A stretch of DNA of 64,000 nt from Anaeromassilibacillus senegalensis (lineage in GTDB: Bacteria > Bacillota > Clostridia > Oscillospirales > Acutalibacteraceae). Below are positions 35,762 through 44,276 of this stretch, in pieces (the stretch's first letter is position 1; each line of letters starts with the position of its first letter). The stretch is from positions 620,001 to 684,000 of the forward strand of contig NZ_LN868538.1 in assembly GCF_001261775.1 (NCBI RefSeq). The letters are read 5' to 3'. The notes under the pieces were generated by a model, which searched no databases, was not told the DNA's origin, and saw only the letters and a program-made list of their open reading frames with translations. A program made the position numbers and the translations under genes.

Positions 35762-36991
35762 ATGAAACAGGAGAGGAATTATCCGCGGGTGGAAGTCACC
35801 CGCAAAGCGGAAAACAGTATTAAGGCGGGACATCCCTGGATTTACAATACAGAGCTGGGCCGGGGGGAAATGGCCTGCAAAGACGGCGATCTGGTCGACC
35901 TCATCAGCCCGCGCGGCAAATATCTGGGCACGGGTTTTTATAACCGCCACTCCAAAATCCGGGTGCGGCTGCTCTCCACCAACGCGAACGACCGGTTTGA
36001 CGAAGCTTTCTGGAAGCGCCGCCTGCGGTATGCATGGGACTACCGCAAGACGGTGATGGGAAACGATCTCTCCTGCTGCCGCGTCATCTTCGGTGAGTCG
36101 GACGCGTTCCCGGGCCTGACGGTGGACCGGTTCAGCGATATTCTGGTGACGCAGACGCTCAGCCTGGGCATGGAGCAGCGCAAATCCATGCTGTTTCCCC
36201 TGCTGGTGCGCATTTTGCAGGAGGACGGGCAGAAAATCTCCGGCGTGTACGAGCGCAACGACGTGGCGATCCGTGAACTGGAGGGCATGGAGCAGGGCAA
36301 GGGCTTTTTCCCGCTGGACGGGATCCCCACGCCCGCATCCACAGAGACGGAAATTGTGGAAAACGGCATTTGTTACGGCGTGGATTTTGAAAACGGCCAG
36401 AAGACCGGCTTTTTCCTCGATCAAAAGTACAACCGTCAGGCGGTGGCGCGGCTGAGCAGGGGCAAACGCGTGCTGGACTGCTTTACGCATACCGGCTCTT
36501 TCGGCCTGAACGCGGCAATGGGCGGCGCGGCACACGTCCACGCGGTGGATATTTCGGAAGCCGCTGTGGCAATGGCGGAGGCGAACGCCAAACGCAACCA
36601 GTTGGATCACTCCATGAGCTTTGAGGCGGCAAATGTCTTTGACCTGCTGCCCTCCCTGCCCTGTGGCGCGAAGGACGGCTACGACTTCATCATCCTCGAC
36701 CCGCCGGCCTTTACGAAGTCGCGCCAGACGGTGGAGCACGCAATGCGCGGCTACAAGGAGATCAACCTGCGCGCCATGAAGGTGCTGCCGCGCGGCGGCT
36801 ATCTGGCCACCTGCTCCTGTTCGCACTTTATGACGGACGCGCTGTTCCGCGATATGCTGCGCAGCGCGGCGTTCGACGCCAACGTCTCTCTGCGGCAGAT
36901 TGAGGCCCGCCAGCAGTCCCCAGACCACCCCATCCTCTGGAACGTGCCGGAGACGGATTATCTTAAATTCTATCTGTTCCAGATTGTGTAA
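35762..36991 (+). CDS. 23S rRNA methyltransferase, RlmI family
   Basis: A 409-residue class I methyltransferase with an N-terminal PUA domain (about 1-90; PWIYNTELGRGEMACKDGDL and GFYNRHSKIRVRLLS), then the SAM domain with VLDCFTHTGSFGLNAAMGGA, HAVDISEAAVAMAEANAKRN and the motif IILDPPAFTKSRQTVEHAMR, and the RNA m5C-type CSCSHFMTD near the end. E. coli RlmI makes m5C1962 of 23S rRNA; that target is inferred. The start is either the ATG at 35762 or 35750; AAGGAA lies directly against 35750, so 35762 is preferred. Confidence 0.9.
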   Translation: MKQERNYPRVEVTRKAENSIKAGHPWIYNTELGRGEMACKDGDLVDLISPRGKYLGTGFYNRHSKIRVRLLSTNANDRFDEAFWKRRLRYAWDYRKTVMGNDLSCCRVIFGESDAFPGLTVDRFSDILVTQTLSLGMEQRKSMLFPLLVRILQEDGQKISGVYERNDVAIRELEGMEQGKGFFPLDGIPTPASTETEIVENGICYGVDFENGQKTGFFLDQKYNRQAVARLSRGKRVLDCFTHTGSFGLNAAMGGAAHVHAVDISEAAVAMAEANAKRNQLDHSMSFEAANVFDLLPSLPCGAKDGYDFIILDPPAFTKSRQTVEHAMRGYKEINLRAMKVLPRGGYLATCSCSHFMTDALFRDMLRSAAFDANVSLRQIEARQQSPDHPILWNVPETDYLKFYLFQIV

Positions 36992-37006
36992 AAGGTTAAT
37001 AAAGCT

Positions 37007-37043
37007 GATGAAAAGAGAGTCATGTGATGGCTCTCTTTTCATC
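37007..37043. terminator. Terminator after the RlmI-type gene
   Basis: A 16-bp stem (GATGAAAAGAGAG with CTCTCTTTTCATC, plus three inner pairs) around TGTGA, 15 bases past the stop codon. Confidence 0.7.
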
Positions 37044-37225
37044 ATATTTATAGATTTAAGCAAATCAATTCGCCATAATATAACTAATTTTATTTTAATG
37101 ATATCGTTTTAAGAAAATATTGACGAAAACTCCATTTTACCTTATTATGTAAATATCAAAATATAGAAAGGACTGATTCCCATGGTCCATTTCAATTCCA
37201 TAAAACTTTTAAAGGATGAACGAGT

Positions 37226-37663
37226 ATGTACAAAGAAAAATCCAACATCCTCTGGGAACAGCCCGGATTCTATCTCTCCGCCTTGCTGTGCCTGCTGATC
37301 GGCTTCTCCGCCGGTGTGATTACCATGATCAACTACATGAACGATCACAAAGACGTTCTTACGATCTCCGCTGAGGAAGCAAGGGAAGAAGGTCTCAGTC
37401 TGATCCGTGAAGAAGTCGCCAGGCAAAACCCGGACTGCCCATGGAATGAAACTACGACCATCAGCAAATCCATCGCGTTTCGCACCTCATATTTGCTCTA
37501 TGTCAATACAGACGGAGTAGACGCAGGCGCTATTTTTGTATTTGAGAGGGATGGGAAAGCGCACGGCGAAATTGATAGTTATGATGTGAACGCCTCTTAC
37601 ATAGAAGTGGGAAAACGCAATCAAGGCGTCACTTTATTCGGTTTGCTGGGGATCGGCGCCTAA
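37226..37663 (+). CDS. Unknown single-pass membrane protein, copy 1 of a tandem pair
   Basis: A 145-residue protein I do not recognise. It has a short charged N-terminus, one membrane helix at about residues 17-37 (YLSALLCLLIGFSAGVITMI), a charged juxtamembrane stretch (EEAREEGLSLIREEVARQNP) and a predicted outer or inner soluble domain with alternating strands (TSYLLYVNTDGVDAGAIFVF). The second copy follows 27 bases downstream. The ATG follows AAGGATG at suitable spacing. The two copies are nearly identical over the first 100 residues and diverge at the C-terminus. Confidence 0.8.
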   Translation: MYKEKSNILWEQPGFYLSALLCLLIGFSAGVITMINYMNDHKDVLTISAEEAREEGLSLIREEVARQNPDCPWNETTTISKSIAFRTSYLLYVNTDGVDAGAIFVFERDGKAHGEIDSYDVNASYIEVGKRNQGVTLFGLLGIGA

Positions 37664-37690
37664 ATGCACAGAATGCAAGGTGAATAACAT

Positions 37691-38128
37691 ATGTACAAAG
37701 AAAAATCCAACATCCTCTGGGAACGGCCCAGATTCTATCTCTCCGCCTTGCTGTGCCTGCTGATCGGCTTTTCCGCCGGTGTGATCACTATGATCAACTA
37801 CATAAACGATCACAAAGACGTTCTTACGATCTCCGCCGAGGAAGCAAGAGAAGAAGGCCTCAATCTGATCCGTGAAGAAGTCGCCAAACAAAACCCGGAC
37901 TGCCTATGGAATGAAACCACGACCATCAGCAAATCCATCGCGTTTCAAACTACCTATTTGCTCTATGTCAATACGGACGGAGTAGACGCAGGCCTAATAT
38001 TTGTTTCTGAAAGAGATGGACAAGCGCACGGTAATATTTACAATTATGATGTAGATGCTTCTGAAATAGAAACTTATAAGCGTAAGCAAAGTGTTACGCT
38101 ATTCGGAGTATTGGGTATTGGAGCTTGA
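37691..38128 (+). CDS. Unknown single-pass membrane protein, copy 2 of a tandem pair
   Basis: A 145-residue paralogue of the preceding protein, with the same N-terminus (MYKEKSNILWERPRFYLSAL), membrane helix and juxtamembrane region. Differences concentrate in the last 45 residues (SERDGQAHGNIYNYDVDASE against FERDGKAHGEIDSYDVNASY), suggesting that this end is under less constraint or is diversifying. Length and spacing are the same as in copy 1, including the 'TLFGxLGIGA' end. A kinase-like ATPase gene begins 19 bases downstream in the same direction. Confidence 0.8.
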   Translation: MYKEKSNILWERPRFYLSALLCLLIGFSAGVITMINYINDHKDVLTISAEEAREEGLNLIREEVAKQNPDCLWNETTTISKSIAFQTTYLLYVNTDGVDAGLIFVSERDGQAHGNIYNYDVDASEIETYKRKQSVTLFGVLGIGA

Positions 38129-38147
38129 ACGGAAAGGAAAACATATC

Positions 38148-38636
38148 ATGCCGGAAATCATCCTGCTCTGCGGCCCCTGCGGCTGCGGCAAAACCTATTA
38201 TGCACAGCGGCTGCGGGAGCGGGGCGGAACCGCCGTCCTCTCCAGCGACGACCTGATGCTGCGGCTGTTTGATACCTGCATCGGGCCGGAACGCCATCAG
38301 GACATGCTGCGCCGCTGCAAATCGTTTTTACTCCAGCAGGCGGAGGAGCTCTACACGCTGGGTCTGACGGTCGTGCTCGACTTCGGCTTCTGGAGCCGCG
38401 CGGAGCGGGAGGAAACCAAAGCCCGTTTTGCCGGGCGGGGAATCCCCGCGAAGCTGGTCTATCTGAACGCGCCGTACGAGGTGATCACCCGCCATTTGGA
38501 AGCCCGCAACCAGGCGGTGGAGCGCGGCGAACTGCGCGCCTACCACATCGACGCGGAGAAACGCGCGCGGTTTGACACGTGGTTTGAGGAACCCGGGCCG
38601 GAGGAAATCGATGAAGAAATACAGATTTCGGAATAA
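38148..38636 (+). CDS. AAA_33-type ATPase / small-molecule kinase
   Basis: A 162-residue P-loop protein. Walker A is seen as LLCGPCGCGKTYYAQRL, followed by SSDDLMLRLFD, a Walker B-like TVVLDFGFWSRAEREETKAR, and a lid with Arg residues (HLEARNQAV). This is the AAA_33/zeta-toxin-like kinase fold (as in chloramphenicol phosphotransferase and predicted nucleoside kinases). No antitoxin-like partner is seen next to it, so a toxin role is not supported. The ATG at 38148 follows AAAGGA; it lies closely behind the tandem membrane-protein genes. Confidence 0.75.
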   Translation: MPEIILLCGPCGCGKTYYAQRLRERGGTAVLSSDDLMLRLFDTCIGPERHQDMLRRCKSFLLQQAEELYTLGLTVVLDFGFWSRAEREETKARFAGRGIPAKLVYLNAPYEVITRHLEARNQAVERGELRAYHIDAEKRARFDTWFEEPGPEEIDEEIQISE

Positions 38637-38640
38637 ACAA

Positions 38641-38685
38641 AACAACACGCGACGGTTTAAAAGCAAAACCATCCGCGTGTTGTTT
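38641..38685. terminator. Terminator between convergent kinase and catalase genes
   Basis: AACAACACGCG pairs with CGCGTGTTGTT, with an inner GGTTT/AAACC pairing, followed by a T run on the plus strand. Confidence 0.8.
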
Positions 38686-38704
38686 TTTATACTCTTTTTT
38701 TACT

Positions 38705-40210
38705 TTACGGCTGCAGCGTCGCTTCGACTAGCTCCTGATGAGACAGCCTGGAAAGCGTTTTCACCTTCTCCAAATCCAGCCCCATTGCCTCCGTGACACG
38801 CCTGCCGTATTCCTCATCCGCCAGATAGCAGTGCACCGCGTGGCGGTACTTGATATTCTCCGTGACGGGCGCGATGTTGCGCGCGGTATTTTCAATTAGC
38901 AGGGCGCGCTTGTCCTCCGTCATCACCCGGTAGAGGTCCCCGCCCGCGCGGAAGCAGTCGTCCGTGGGGTCGTCCTTCGGGTCGTAGGCGTACATGGCGC
39001 CGGAGAGGTCCAGCGGGGGCTCCATCACGCCGGGCTGCGCGGACCAGTCTCCCAAACTGTTCGGCGTATAGGCCGGCCGGTCGCCGTAATTCCCATCGGT
39101 CCGCATGAACCCGTCGCGGTGGTAATCATTGACTTCGCATTTTGCGCGGTTGACGGGAATCTGATTGTAATTGACGCCCAAACGATACCGCTGTGCATCC
39201 CCATAGACAAACAGGCGGCCCTGCAGGAATTTGTCCGGGGAGAATCCGATGCCCGGCACCACATGGGCGGGGGTAAACGCCGCCTGCTCCACTTCCGCAA
39301 AATAGTTCTCCGGGTTGCGGTTCAGCTCCAGAACGCCAACTTCATGCAGCGGGTATTCCTTGTGCCGCCAGATTTTGGTGATGTCAAATGGATTTTCATA
39401 ATGGTTCTTCGCCTGTTCTTCCGTCATAATCTGCACATACATGGTCCAGCGGGGATAGTTTCCGCGCTCGATTGATGCAAACAGGTCGCGCCCGTGGCTC
39501 TCGCGGTCTTTGGCAATCAGCGCTTCTGCTTCCGCGTCGGTCAGATTTTGGATCCCCTGCTGCGTGCGGAAATGGAACTTACACCAAACGCGCTCGTTTT
39601 TTGTATTGTAAAAGCTGAAGGTATGCTCCCCAAAAAAATGCATGTGGCGGAACGTGGCCGGAATACCGCGGTCGGACATGACAATCGTGGTCTGGTGAAA
39701 CGTTTCCGGGAGAAGCGTCCAGAAATCCCAGTTGTTCTGCGCGGAACGCAGGCCCGTGCGCGGATCGCGCTTGACCGCGCGGTTCAGGTCCGGAAAATTA
39801 TGTACGTCCCGGAGAAAAAACGTCGGCGTATTATTGCCCACCAGGTCCCAGTTGCCTTCCTCCGTATAGAACTTGCAAGCTACGCCGCGAATATCGCGCT
39901 CCGCGTCCGCCGCGCCGCGCTCGCCCGCAACTGTGGAAAAGCGAATAAATACGTCCGTCTTTTTACCCGGCTCAAACACCTTTGCCTTTGTCCACTGCGT
40001 GATGTCGTGTGTTACGGTAAACGTGCCGTAAGCGCCCCAGCCCTTCGCGTGCATGCGCCTTTCCGGGATGACCTCCCGGTCAAAATGCGCCAGCTTTTCC
40101 AACAGCCAGACGTCCAGCATCATCACCGGGCCCCGGGGACCGGCGGTCAGGGAATTTTCGTTTTCCGCCACCGGCGCGCCCACTTCGTTTGTCAACTTTT
40201 TCTGATCCAT
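38705..40210 (-). CDS. katA: Catalase (monofunctional heme catalase)
   Basis: A 501-residue clade 3 type heme catalase that breaks down hydrogen peroxide. Seen: [20 protein letters not shown] leading to the catalytic His in [14 protein letters not shown], the distal Asn in [12 protein letters not shown], and the heme-ligand Tyr in [17 protein letters not shown]. Length is standard. It is monocistronic, between a terminator upstream (40322-40369) and the shared one downstream. A PerR-type box lies in its promoter, so induction by peroxide is expected. Confidence 0.97.
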   Translation of the reverse strand: MDQKKLTNEVGAPVAENENSLTAGPRGPVMMLDVWLLEKLAHFDREVIPERRMHAKGWGAYGTFTVTHDITQWTKAKVFEPGKKTDVFIRFSTVAGERGAADAERDIRGVACKFYTEEGNWDLVGNNTPTFFLRDVHNFPDLNRAVKRDPRTGLRSAQNNWDFWTLLPETFHQTTIVMSDRGIPATFRHMHFFGEHTFSFYNTKNERVWCKFHFRTQQGIQNLTDAEAEALIAKDRESHGRDLFASIERGNYPRWTMYVQIMTEEQAKNHYENPFDITKIWRHKEYPLHEVGVLELNRNPENYFAEVEQAAFTPAHVVPGIGFSPDKFLQGRLFVYGDAQRYRLGVNYNQIPVNRAKCEVNDYHRDGFMRTDGNYGDRPAYTPNSLGDWSAQPGVMEPPLDLSGAMYAYDPKDDPTDDCFRAGGDLYRVMTEDKRALLIENTARNIAPVTENIKYRHAVHCYLADEEYGRRVTEAMGLDLEKVKTLSRLSHQELVEATLQP

Positions 40211-40235
40211 TTTCCTTCCCCCTGTCTGATAAATT

Positions 40236-40250
40236 TAAGAATAATTCTTA
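40236..40250. promoter_or_regulatory. PerR-like box at the catalase promoter
   Basis: TAAGAATAATTCTTA is a perfect 7-1-7 inverted repeat, matching the shape of Fur-family PerR boxes (TTATAATnATTATAA). It lies between the -10 box and the ribosome site, over the likely start of transcription. PerR itself is not encoded in the window. Confidence 0.8.
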
Positions 40251-40255
40251 CCTTT

Positions 40256-40284
40256 ATTTTACATCTTCGGGATTGGCAACGCAA
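40256..40284 (-). promoter_or_regulatory. Catalase promoter
   Basis: On the minus strand TTGCGT (40279-40284) and TAAAAT (40256-40261) are 17 bases apart, with an extended -10 TG. Confidence 0.6.
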
Positions 40285-40321
40285 CAAAATAGTAGCTAAA
40301 CTTATTGGTCCATTCTTGACA

Positions 40322-40369
40322 GAAGCAACAAAACGGCAGCCGCCCGGTTCTCCCGGACAGCTGCCGTTT
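40322..40369 (-). terminator. Terminator of the efflux operon
   Basis: AAACGGCAGC (40331-40340) pairs with GCTGCCGTTT (40360-40369) with an inner CCGG/CCGG stem; on the minus strand the stem is followed by TGTTGCTT. It lies 135 bases past the permease stop and separates the operon from catalase. Confidence 0.7.
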
Positions 40370-40504
40370 CCAGCGGTAAACCCGCCAATCTATAAGAAAC
40401 GCCCCGGTCGTCTCGCATGGCCTGAAAACAGGACAGGGCCATGCTGAAACGGCATGCGCATGCTGCCGCGCCCTCCCGACGCCCGGAAACGGTCGCAAAC
40501 CGGC

Positions 40505-41674
40505 TTATTCGCTCCGCAGCGCGTCGATCGGGTTCAGCTTGGCGGCGCGCCGTGCCGGCATATAACCGAAGATCACGCCGATGCCCGCCGAGATGCCGAA
40601 TGAAACCAGAATTGCCGCTGCGGACGGCGTCGCCTCCAGCCCGATCAGCCCACCGACCACCGACGTCACCGCACAGCCCAGTACAATGCCGACCAGGCCA
40701 CCCATGGCGCTGGTGACGCCCGCCTCGATGATAAACTGCTGTAAAATGGTCCGGCGCTTGGCGCCCAAAGACTTGCGGATACCGATTTCCCGCGTGCGTT
40801 CCGTCACGGAAACCAGCATGATATTCATGATGCCGATACCGGCCACCAACAGGGAAATCGCCGCGATGCCGACCAGCAGGAGGGTCATCATATCCGTCAT
40901 GGAAGTCACCATCTCCAGCATCTCGGAAAGGCTGGTGACGGTGTACAGGTCCTCGTTTCTAAATATCTCATACAGCTCGTTTTTCAGCACGGTTTTCGCG
41001 GTCTCCATGTCATCCACATTGTTGACCGTAAAGGTATAGCTGGATATATCCGCGCTGAAGGAGAGCTTGGTCGCCACTGAATAGGGCAGGTAGACACAGT
41101 CGTCGGAGGAGCCTTCCTCCGACTCCGCCTTTTCCTGCAAAATCCCGACCACTGTGTATGCCTCGCCGTTGATTTTCACCGTCTGGTTCAGGGCGTTCTG
41201 CCCCGCAAATAGGTCCTGCGCCACGTAGGAACCGATGACGCAGACCTTCTGACGGGAAACGATGTCGGAATACTGGATAAAGCGCCCCATGGAAAGCTCC
41301 AGCGCCTTGACCTGCATGTAATCTTCGCCGACGCCGCTGATGCTGGTTGTCGTCGTGCTCTCCGTCCCCTTTTTCAGGGTGGCGCGCACGCTGACTGTGG
41401 GGCTCATGTTGGCAAACAGCTTGCTTTGTTCGTCCAGGAAGGCATACATGGTGTCCACATCCACATTCCGGGTGTCCGTATTGGTTACGGATACACTCAC
41501 CTGGTCGGTGCCGAGGTCGGAAAAGCTGTCTGAAATGTAGTTTGTCATTCCCTGCATCAGGCTGACCAGAATGATGACGGACGCCACGCCGATGATAATG
41601 CCGAGCATGGTCAGGAAGGAGCGCATTTTACTGCTCGCGATGCTCTTGATCGCCAGCCTAAAGGATTGACTCAT
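40505..41674 (-). CDS. ABC transporter permease, MacB/FtsX type
   Basis: A 389-residue permease with one N-terminal helix (MRSFLTMLGIIIGVASVIIL), a large outer MacB-type periplasmic-like domain (about 45-260) and three C-terminal helices (LLVGIAAISLLVAGIGIMNI, IEAGVTSAMGGLVGIVLGCA, ILVSFGISAGIGVIFGYMPA). The motif ERTREIGIRKSLGAKRRTIL is the FtsX-family signature. It works with the upstream ATPase and HlyD-like adaptor as a MacAB-type exporter for peptides or drugs. The ATG at 41674 overlaps the ATPase stop by 17 bases. Confidence 0.92.
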   Translation of the reverse strand: MSQSFRLAIKSIASSKMRSFLTMLGIIIGVASVIILVSLMQGMTNYISDSFSDLGTDQVSVSVTNTDTRNVDVDTMYAFLDEQSKLFANMSPTVSVRATLKKGTESTTTTSISGVGEDYMQVKALELSMGRFIQYSDIVSRQKVCVIGSYVAQDLFAGQNALNQTVKINGEAYTVVGILQEKAESEEGSSDDCVYLPYSVATKLSFSADISSYTFTVNNVDDMETAKTVLKNELYEIFRNEDLYTVTSLSEMLEMVTSMTDMMTLLLVGIAAISLLVAGIGIMNIMLVSVTERTREIGIRKSLGAKRRTILQQFIIEAGVTSAMGGLVGIVLGCAVTSVVGGLIGLEATPSAAAILVSFGISAGIGVIFGYMPARRAAKLNPIDALRSE

Positions 41675-42377
41675 AGGCACTCACATCTCCGTCAAAAATA
41701 ATCTTTCCGTCGTGGATCTTGACCACGCGCTCGGCTTCCATAGCGATGGAATTGTCATGGGTGATGATGACGACGGTATTTCCCTCGTCGTGCAGCTGTT
41801 TTAGAAAGTCCAACACCTCGCGGCTTGTTTTGGAGTCAAGCGCGCCGGTCGGTTCGTCCGCCAGGATCAGGGAGGGGTTCCCCACCAGCGCGCGCGCAAT
41901 GGACACGCGCTGCTGCTGCCCGCCGGAAAGCTGCTGCGGAAAATAGCGCCATTTATCGCGCAGGCCCACCCGTTCCAACGATTCCAGGGAGCGCTCCGTG
42001 CGCTCCTTCTTTCCCACGCCTGCATAGACCAGGGGCAGCTCCACATTTTCCAGCAGGTTCTGTTTGGGAAGCAGATTGTATTGCTGGAATACAAAGCCGA
42101 TGGTTTTGTTGCGGACCTCCGCCAGACTATCGTCCTTCATGCAGCTGACGTCCTGCCCATTGAGGACGTATTTGCCGTCCGTCGGGACGTCCAGCGCCCC
42201 GATGATGTTCATAATGGTGGATTTGCCGCTGCCGGATTTTCCCACGATGGAGACGAATTCCCCGGGATAGATATCCAAAGAGATCCCGTCGTTGGCGCGC
42301 ACCACCATATCGCCCATGTTATAAATTTTATAGATTTCCTGTAAGGAGATTAACGGTTGCAGCGTTTGTGTTCTCAT
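41658..42377 (-). CDS. ABC transporter ATPase, MacB-type
   Basis: A 239-residue LolD/MacB-family ATPase with Walker A VGKSGSGKSTIMNI, Q-loop FVFQQYNLLPKQNL, signature LSGGQQQRVSIARAL, Walker B LILADEPTGALDS and H-loop IITHDNS. The ATG at 42377 overlaps the natural TGA of the adaptor (TGATG). As given, the adaptor frame runs into this gene because of a tandem duplication; the fused 872-residue reading is almost certainly not the natural product. Confidence 0.93.
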   Translation of the reverse strand: MRTQTLQPLISLQEIYKIYNMGDMVVRANDGISLDIYPGEFVSIVGKSGSGKSTIMNIIGALDVPTDGKYVLNGQDVSCMKDDSLAEVRNKTIGFVFQQYNLLPKQNLLENVELPLVYAGVGKKERTERSLESLERVGLRDKWRYFPQQLSGGQQQRVSIARALVGNPSLILADEPTGALDSKTSREVLDFLKQLHDEGNTVVIITHDNSIAMEAERVVKIHDGKIIFDGDVSAYESIL

Positions 42378-44276
42378 CAGAATCCACCTCCCGGGCGGCC
42401 GCCCCCACCGCCTGTGGGCATTGCACCGCCGCCAGGCATGCCACCGCCGCCGCCAGGCATCCCGCCGCCGGGCATCCCGCCCATGGCAAAGGTCGTTGCT
42501 TCGGTGGACGAAGTCGGGTCGATACAGACCACGTCCACCGCCGCCAGGCATGCCACCGCCGCCGCCAGGCATCCCGCCGCCGGGCATTCCGCCCATGGCA
42601 AAGGTCGTTGTTTCGGTGGAAGAAGTCGGGTCGATATAGACCACGTCTCCCTCGGAAAGGCCGCTCTTGATTTCTACATAATCCTGGCTGATCAGGCCGG
42701 TCTCCACTTCCACGGAACGGAATCCGGCGGGCACTCTGCCCTCTGTCTCTTTGACGCTGTCGTCCTGTATGTAAACGGTATCTCCGCGCATCAGCGCCTG
42801 TGCGGGTACTGCCAGCACGTTTTCGGCCTCCTCGATGATGATTTCACCGTTGACGTTCATGCCGGGCAGCAGCTCGCCGACCTCATCCATCTGCACGGTG
42901 ACCGGGTACTGCGTCACACCGTTGCTGGAGGTGCTTTCCAAGCTGACGTTGGTCACCCTGCCCGTAAAGGACTCCCCCTCAAAGGCGTCCACGGTGACCT
43001 GTACCTTCTGACCGACTTCGATGCTGAGAATATCCAGCTCGTCGACGTTCATATCAAAGGTGAGCGCGGACATATCATAAATGATCGCCATGGCCGTGGT
43101 ATTGTTGCCGCCGCTGTTGAGCGTATCGCCCGCCTTTGTATTCTTCACAATCACCTGGCCGGAGATCGGTGCGGTAATTTCGTAGTCGCTGAGGCTGTCT
43201 TCCTGGTTCTCCAGACTGGTCTGTGCGTCTTCCACGCTCTGTTCCGCGGATTCCAGCTGGTCCTTCACGCTTTTCAGCGCATCGTCCGCGGATTCCCGTG
43301 TCAGGGTAAAGAGCGCCGCTCCCTGATGCACATAACCACCTTCCTGCACATGGATGGAAGCAATGTCGCCGCCGTATTCCGCGGTGATGGTTTTTTCCAG
43401 CAGGGCGGAGAACGTCCCGTCCCCGCTGCACGATACGCCGTTTACCGTTGCGGACGCGGTGCTGCTGGTGGAAAGTCCGCCCGGGTTTTGCACCTGAATG
43501 GTGACCATGCGCACCACACTGCCGCCGCTGAGCGTCTGCTCCATGGTGTTGACAGCGGTCACGGTGCCCTCCAGCGTCTCATAGGTTTCCAGAATCTGTA
43601 CCTGCGCGGTGCTGCCAACGGAGATTTTCTCCGCGTCAGCGCTCAGAAAAGGAACCTTCAGCACCATGGTTTTATCGTTATACACGTCTGCAATCTTATC
43701 GCCGCTCTTGATCGTGTCCCCGGCTTCCACATACAGCGTTTTAATGTATCCTTCTTCCGGAGAGGAATAGTCAAGGGACCGGTAATCCTGCGCCGCGTCG
43801 TTATAATTTTTCAGCGCGTCCTGGTATTTCTTCTGCGCGCGCTCCAAATTGGTCTGCGCGGAATCAACTTTCTGATCGACGGAATCGGTGTCGATGCGAT
43901 ACAAAATGTCGCCCTTCTGTACCTCGTCGCCTTTTTCAAAATCAGCGCTGATGACCTCGCCGGAAACCAGGGACGTGATGGTGTAGGTATCCAGCGCGGC
44001 AAGCGTGCCGGAGGAGGAGATGGAGGACTGGATTGTCTGCCGTTCCACCGTCGCGGTGCGCACCTGCTCTTCCCCGCTGCCAACATCCTTTTTCACCAGG
44101 AACTGAAATGCAGTAAAGCCAATTGCCGCGACCAGCACCAACGCGACGACGATGCGCAATGCCCGTTTCCACCCCGGTTTTGCGCCGGGTTCCCGGTTCT
44201 TTCTTCGGAAAGAAAAACGTTTGGGCTTCAGCCGTTCCAGCTCTGTCGTGTCAAACTTATCCTTTTCATCAGTCAT
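42377..44276 (-). CDS. Efflux adaptor protein (HlyD/MacA family), frame shifted near its end
   Basis: A membrane-fusion protein of the MacA type: N-terminal helix at about residues 35-55 (ALRIVVALVLVAAIGFTAF), lipoyl-like halves (SLVSGEVISADFEKGDEVQK and YEITAPISGQVIVKNTKAGD), a coiled coil (KSVKDQLESAEQSVEDAQTS), a beta-barrel domain (VGQKVQVTVDAFEGESFTGR) and a tail of MPGGG repeats. The last part is in another frame owing to a 112-bp duplication at 42425-42648. Removing one copy gives 1788 bases, 595 residues, ending GGRPGGGF at the TGA that overlaps the ATPase start. The start ATG overlaps the SLH gene stop by eight bases. Confidence 0.88.
42425..42648. repeat. 112-bp tandem duplication at the adaptor 3' end
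   Basis: Copies 42425-42536 and 42537-42648 differ at about five positions. The sequence encodes the MPGGG-rich tail. The 112-bp period shifts the frame and makes the adaptor appear fused to the ATPase. Confidence 0.9.

Noticed and set aside
38148..38636. Zeta-type toxin of a toxin-antitoxin system
   Set aside because: The fold is similar but no small antitoxin gene overlaps it, and the neighbouring membrane proteins do not look like antitoxins.
41658..44276. Natural fusion of adaptor and ABC ATPase
   Set aside because: The fusion arises only from the 112-bp duplication. A normal stop/start overlap (TGATG at 42375-42379) remains in the other frame.
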